Source: Methanolobus sp. UBA32 (GTDB taxonomy: Archaea > Halobacteriota > Methanosarcinia > Methanosarcinales > Methanosarcinaceae). From it: DNA of 38,095 bases. The stretch lies in the NCBI GenBank assembly GCA_002507205.1, contig DAZF01000077.1:1-38095 (forward strand), written 5' to 3'. The position numbers and the translations under genes were made by a program. How positions within the stretch are numbered: position 1 is the stretch's first letter; each line of letters opens with the position of its first letter. This document shows positions 34,544 through 38,095 of this stretch, in pieces. The notes below the pieces were generated by a model. It was given only the letters and a program-made list of their open reading frames with translations. It was not told the origin of the DNA and did not search any database.

Positions 34544-35851
34544 ATGGAACCAATAGACAAACTCAGCAGGCTTCTGAATAATACACCACTTAATGCATTC
34601 GTTGGATGGGCAATGGTATTGCTGCTATTCCTGTTGTGTATTGGGAATTTTATCTACGGCATGTTCATGTGGACCATACTTATTGCTTTTGTGATCTGCA
34701 TAATAATAGCTCCTGCAATCATGATGCGCAAGCTCTCAGTTATGCCTTCGTGGTATTTCATACTATTAGCGATTATACCCATTGTAGGAAGTACAACAGC
34801 TTACTATTTCTTTTCCACAAGTATACCATTCTATCTATCGGTGGCCACCATCGCACTCCTTCTGGCGGCTGAGATCAGCTGGTTCACTTCTGTTAAGATG
34901 AATGACAGGTTCGCCATACTCCTTGTCATTACTACAACACTGGCAATATCCGGTCTTTTGCATTTGCTACAATGGTTACTGGACATGAATCTGGGAACTG
35001 TTTATCTTCTGAATGGAAGAACACCTGAGGCCATAAATGATGCTGTGATGTATGAGTTCATCTATGCCATGATAGCAGGTATCGTTGCCGGACTCATATT
35101 CGGCTGGTATTTCAGATCAGACAAGCATGCCGGCAGTATCGAAGTTCCTGTTCTGAGATCTCAAGAAGAGACCAATTACGTTACATCCAGACCTCCTGCA
35201 CCTATACGCAAGTTACTTGGAATCTCTGATGAGAAGCAGAAAATCGCAACAAGGATGATGCAGGTAGTTCTTTTCATATTAGTGATAGCAGGTATTTTGC
35301 TAAAGGACCTGTCTACTGCCGTGAATGCAACCACAGGACTGGCTCTCACTTTTGTACCGAATATTATCACACGTAAATACAATATATCTATTGATACAGG
35401 ATTGGTACTCTGGCTTACACTTGCTATTTTCCTTCATTCACTTGGGACTTTTGCATTATACGATAATATCATAAGATGGGACCATGTCACACACGCCTTA
35501 TCAGCCTTTGTTGTAGCAGCCGCAGGATATACACTTATAAGAGCTATCGACATCTATGCCGATGAGATCTATATCCCGCCAAAAGTTCTCTTTCTTTTCA
35601 TCCTGCTATTCGTACTTGCAATGGGAGTTGTCTGGGAAATTATTGAGTTCGTTAGTGATGAACTGACCTCAGGTCTCGGTTACAATGCCATACTGGCCCA
35701 GCACGGTATAGGCGATACTATGATGGACCTTGTGTTCGACCTGTTCGGAGCTATCATTGCTGCTACATGGGGAACCGCCTACCTTTCTGATATATCCTAT
35801 CGGCTTGCGGACAAGTTCGAGGAAGTCTCCTCTAAAAAAAGTATCAGGTGA
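34544..35851 (+). CDS. Multi-pass membrane protein, DUF2238/YjdF-like C-terminus
   Basis: A 435-residue protein with about 12 hydrophobic segments and a soluble loop at about 200-230 (TSRPPAPIRKLLGISDEKQK). The C-terminal half has membrane-embedded polar motifs: RWDHVTHALSAFVV, VVWEIIEFVSDEL and a GDTMMDLVFDLFGA pair. This pattern recalls DUF2238/YjdF proteins, whose function is unknown; the resemblance is from memory. The N-terminal half is unrecognised. Start ATG 34544 has no evident ribosome-binding site. Single gene. Confidence 0.75.
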   Translation: MEPIDKLSRLLNNTPLNAFVGWAMVLLLFLLCIGNFIYGMFMWTILIAFVICIIIAPAIMMRKLSVMPSWYFILLAIIPIVGSTTAYYFFSTSIPFYLSVATIALLLAAEISWFTSVKMNDRFAILLVITTTLAISGLLHLLQWLLDMNLGTVYLLNGRTPEAINDAVMYEFIYAMIAGIVAGLIFGWYFRSDKHAGSIEVPVLRSQEETNYVTSRPPAPIRKLLGISDEKQKIATRMMQVVLFILVIAGILLKDLSTAVNATTGLALTFVPNIITRKYNISIDTGLVLWLTLAIFLHSLGTFALYDNIIRWDHVTHALSAFVVAAAGYTLIRAIDIYADEIYIPPKVLFLFILLFVLAMGVVWEIIEFVSDELTSGLGYNAILAQHGIGDTMMDLVFDLFGAIIAATWGTAYLSDISYRLADKFEEVSSKKSIR

Positions 35852-35923
35852 AGTAGGATTTTTTCAATTCCATAGGTTTATATCTTTCATACTGATATTA
35901 TTCTTTAAGGACTATATTCTGTA

Positions 35924-35958
35924 TTTCTGATTGTAATTTAATCGATTGTGATCAGAAA
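35924..35958. promoter_or_regulatory. Spaced inverted repeat upstream of sod
   Basis: TTTCTGAT (35924-35931) and ATCAGAAA (35951-35958) form a perfect 8-bp inverted repeat spaced by 19 bases, about 80 bases before the predicted TATA box of the superoxide dismutase gene (CTTTAAAAT at 36039-36047). A binding site for a regulator is possible. Confidence 0.3.
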
Positions 35959-36038
35959 TGCGTATCTGGGGAGATACCGTGCAGAGTAGTTTTGGAGATA
36001 GATTCTCTGTAAACAATGCAGGGGGAGTAGTTAGCAGA

Positions 36039-36047
36039 CTTTAAAAT
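36039..36047 (+). promoter_or_regulatory. TATA box of sod
   Basis: CTTTAAAAT predicts a start near 36068, leaving a short leader with GGGAGGAAAT before the ATG at 36087. Confidence 0.4.
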
Positions 36048-36086
36048 GAGCTTTTGCTATGAATAGTTTACAAACCGGGAGGAAAT

Positions 36087-36710
36087 ATGACTAAAGAATT
36101 GTATAAATTGCCTGAGCTGAAATATGGTTATGCAGACCTGGAACCATATATCTCAGAGGAACAACTACGCATACATTATGAAAAGCATCATCAATCCTAT
36201 GTCAATAACGTAAACTCGTTATTACAAATGATGGATAAAGCAGTAGAAGACGGAACAGAATATGATTCTAAAACAACTGCAAAATCATTATCATTCAATC
36301 TTGGTGGGCATGTACTTCACAGTTATTTCTGGTGGGAGATGACACCTGCAGAAAAAGCAAGTGGAGAACCTGTAGGCGAATTATATGATGCTATAAAGGA
36401 TAACTTCGGAACCTTTGAAAGGTTCAAAAATGAATTTACCAAAGTTGCATCAAGTGTTGAGGGTTCAGGCTGGGCAGCAGTGACCTTCTGCAGTGACACT
36501 AAAAGACTAGGTATTATGCAGATAGAGAAACACAACACGAACGTTACCCCGGATTTCCCAATCATCATGGCTATAGATGTGTGGGAACATGCCTACTATC
36601 TGGACTACAAGAATGAAAGAGGTAAATTCATAGATGCCTTCTGGAACATAGTCGATTGGGAAGAAATAAACAAGTGGTTCGTGAAGATCTACAAGTTCAG
36701 TATGGAATGA
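36087..36710 (+). CDS. sod: Iron/manganese superoxide dismutase
   Basis: Converts superoxide to hydrogen peroxide and oxygen. All four metal ligands are present: His30 (RIHYEKHH), His78 (GGHVLHSYFWW), Asp164 and His168 (IDVWEHAYYLDY). The outer-sphere position is the His of IEKHN, as in archaeal Fe-dependent or cambialistic enzymes, so iron is likely but metal use cannot be fixed from sequence. 207 residues, cytoplasmic, no signal peptide. Start ATG 36087 with GGGAGG at 36078-36083. A strong hairpin follows the stop. Its presence in a strict anaerobe points to oxygen tolerance. Confidence 0.95.
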   Translation: MTKELYKLPELKYGYADLEPYISEEQLRIHYEKHHQSYVNNVNSLLQMMDKAVEDGTEYDSKTTAKSLSFNLGGHVLHSYFWWEMTPAEKASGEPVGELYDAIKDNFGTFERFKNEFTKVASSVEGSGWAAVTFCSDTKRLGIMQIEKHNTNVTPDFPIIMAIDVWEHAYYLDYKNERGKFIDAFWNIVDWEEINKWFVKIYKFSME

Positions 36711-36718
36711 TCTGATAT

Positions 36719-36785
36719 CTCTGTTAAGCGCCATCTGCTAACTACTCTATTCCAGCGCTAACAGAGATTTTCAATATTTTTATTT
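36719..36785. terminator. Bidirectional terminator between sod and the TraB-family gene
   Basis: CTCTGTTAAGCGC (36719-36731) pairs with GCGCTAACAGAG (36755-36766), 12 bp with one bulged A, followed by a T-rich run (36767-36785). It lies between convergent genes. Confidence 0.65.
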
Positions 36786-36789
36786 GATC

Positions 36790-38064
36790 TTATCCCATTC
36801 CAAGAGCTGCAAGTCCGGCACTGATACCGTTCCTTATCAGTTCCTGAGGGTCAATTCCTGTGACCTGAAGCATGACATAGACTCCAATGAAAGTACCTAT
36901 CATACTTCCAAGATTTGCAAGAGCTGCAACCATTACGACACGGAAGAGATTATTCTTCATCATGTCTTCAGTTGTCTCTATCTCTACCAGTTCCTTGAAA
37001 TCATCGGTAGTCGGACTGCGGTATTTAGCTTCTGTAAGACCTGCAAACCATCCTGCTGCCATCATCGGGTTCAGTGATGTCAGCCATGCAACTGAGAATG
37101 CAGTGAGCACGGAATATGGATGGCCTCTTGCAATAATAGCTCCGGCGGCGCTGAGCACCCCGTTTATGATGAACCACCAGGCAAAAGCGATACCCAGAGT
37201 CTTAAGAGGGACTCCTGACATAATCAGCAATGCAAAGGTTCCAAGAGCAATGGCTACAACAGCGACTCCGAATAATTTCATTATACTGAATCGTTTTTTA
37301 GGGGTTTCTGCTGCATAACTCAACTGCGGGATCGTTTTAGGATTTTCAAGATAACGCTGGATTCCTGCTCTGTGGCCTGCTCCTACAACAGCGACTATCT
37401 TTTTATTACCACCGGCAGCAGCCCTTACAAGGTTGTTTGCCATGTATGCGTCCCTTTCATCGATAAGGACCTTCACAGCATTCGGTGATGATTCCCTGAA
37501 CTCTTCCACAAGCATGGAAACCATATCCTGGTTGGTGATAGTATCCATATCGATATCCTTGGTACCACCAATACCCAGAACAGCAGCTATAAGACCTGCA
37601 AGCATTTTCATTTTTTCAATGAAACCCATCTTGCTCCAGAAACGCTGTAAAGTGATCTGGACGTCCCTGTCAATAAGAAGGACCTGTGCACCACTTGCTT
37701 CTGCGGCCTCAATGGCGCTGATCATTTCAGCACCCGGCTGCACACCCATCTCATCAGCGAATTTCTTCTGGATATGGGCCAGTAGCATGTGTACAAGATA
37801 GAAATAGACTTTTCCTTCCTTGAGAAGCTCCTTTACAGGTATATCAGCGTTCTTGACATTACCTTTTATGGCCTCATACCTGGGTCTGCAAAGTTCAACA
37901 GCAACTATGTCCGGTTTTTCCCTTTCAATGGCTGCATTTACTTCCCTGACACTCTTTTCAGATACATGAGCTGTCCCTACAAGTATTATCTCGGTGGGCC
38001 TCTTAGTATCTTCAGAACCGGAACCCAAAGCTGGTTCTTCGGGTTCTATAAACTCTTTTATCAC
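36790..38064 (-). CDS. TraB-family membrane protein
   Basis: 424 residues from the GTG at 38064, but the frame stays open to the window edge and no ribosome-binding site precedes that GTG, so the start may lie outside. Residues about 25-255 form a TraB domain: IILVGTAHVSEKSVREV, VAVELCRPRYEA, ALLIDRD-type stretch (VLLIDRDVQITL) and VVGAGHRAGI. Four or so membrane helices follow (about 275-415). The family includes TraB/PrgY, which degrade or trap pheromone peptides, and distantly TIKI proteases; the role in archaea is unknown, perhaps a membrane metalloprotease. It converges with sod. Confidence 0.88.
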   Translation of the reverse strand: MIKEFIEPEEPALGSGSEDTKRPTEIILVGTAHVSEKSVREVNAAIEREKPDIVAVELCRPRYEAIKGNVKNADIPVKELLKEGKVYFYLVHMLLAHIQKKFADEMGVQPGAEMISAIEAAEASGAQVLLIDRDVQITLQRFWSKMGFIEKMKMLAGLIAAVLGIGGTKDIDMDTITNQDMVSMLVEEFRESSPNAVKVLIDERDAYMANNLVRAAAGGNKKIVAVVGAGHRAGIQRYLENPKTIPQLSYAAETPKKRFSIMKLFGVAVVAIALGTFALLIMSGVPLKTLGIAFAWWFIINGVLSAAGAIIARGHPYSVLTAFSVAWLTSLNPMMAAGWFAGLTEAKYRSPTTDDFKELVEIETTEDMMKNNLFRVVMVAALANLGSMIGTFIGVYVMLQVTGIDPQELIRNGISAGLAALGMG

Positions 38065-38095
38065 TTCGATCTCAGTTGGCCCTGAGTTCGAAAAT

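Overview
The window is about 38 kb of a euryarchaeal chromosome, almost certainly a methanogen of the Methanosarcinaceae (a Methanolobus- or Methanococcoides-like genus is my guess, not shown). Evidence: formylmethanofuran:H4MPT formyltransferase (ftr), four-subunit-type pyruvate:ferredoxin oxidoreductase genes, a CooS-type protein, polyferredoxin-like proteins, a DUF4346 protein, archaeal TATA-box promoters and T-rich terminators. There is no rRNA, tRNA or CRISPR array that I can see, and no intact transposase.

Layout. 1-2.5 kb: end of porA, porB, then nth (endonuclease III). 2.66-4.96 kb: an AT-rich accessory patch with a DUF3303-like protein, an element-like segment bounded by GGYTCTGTAGAAA inverted repeats, two REP-like GC hairpins, a start-less ORF remnant, a membrane-anchored DUF4352-like protein and an orphan small gene. 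4.96-9.9 kb: AlkD-type DNA glycosylase, SulP anion transporter, a truncated GNAT remnant, and an ABC-2 permease/ATPase pair. 10-15 kb: aldo-keto reductase with ferredoxin domain, SAM methyltransferase, a SagB-nitroreductase-like protein followed by DUF4346, and a Vms1-like release factor (VLRF1). 15.1-18.4 kb: an unknown protein, then cysE-cysK for cysteine synthesis. 18.7-22.9 kb: tandem GNAT protein, unknown membrane protein, DNA polymerase IV (PIP box) and a voltage-gated K+ channel carrying a zinc ribbon. 23.2-27.4 kb: sensor kinase with a Cys-rich PAS domain, RNase HI with a long tail, NapH-like ferredoxin membrane protein, secreted CAP protein with dockerin-like repeats. 27.6-31.7 kb: cooS-like gene plus a CPH-type copper ATPase. 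31.7-38.1 kb: unknown membrane protein, ftr, another membrane protein, superoxide dismutase and a TraB-family protein.

Functional threads. Central one-carbon and acetyl-CoA metabolism (por, ftr) sits beside stress and repair genes (nth, alkD, dinB, sod, copB). The most striking item is the CooS homologue at 27.6 kb: all CODH cluster ligands are present except that the C-cluster cysteine equivalent to Cys295 is a glutamate, the ligand pattern of CooS-V/hybrid-cluster enzymes that do not oxidise CO; it is in an apparent operon with a His-rich copper exporter. Other points worth a look are a cysK gene whose only well-placed start is ATT, phased or tandem repeats upstream of sulP and cysE, and a run of apparently leaderless promoters.
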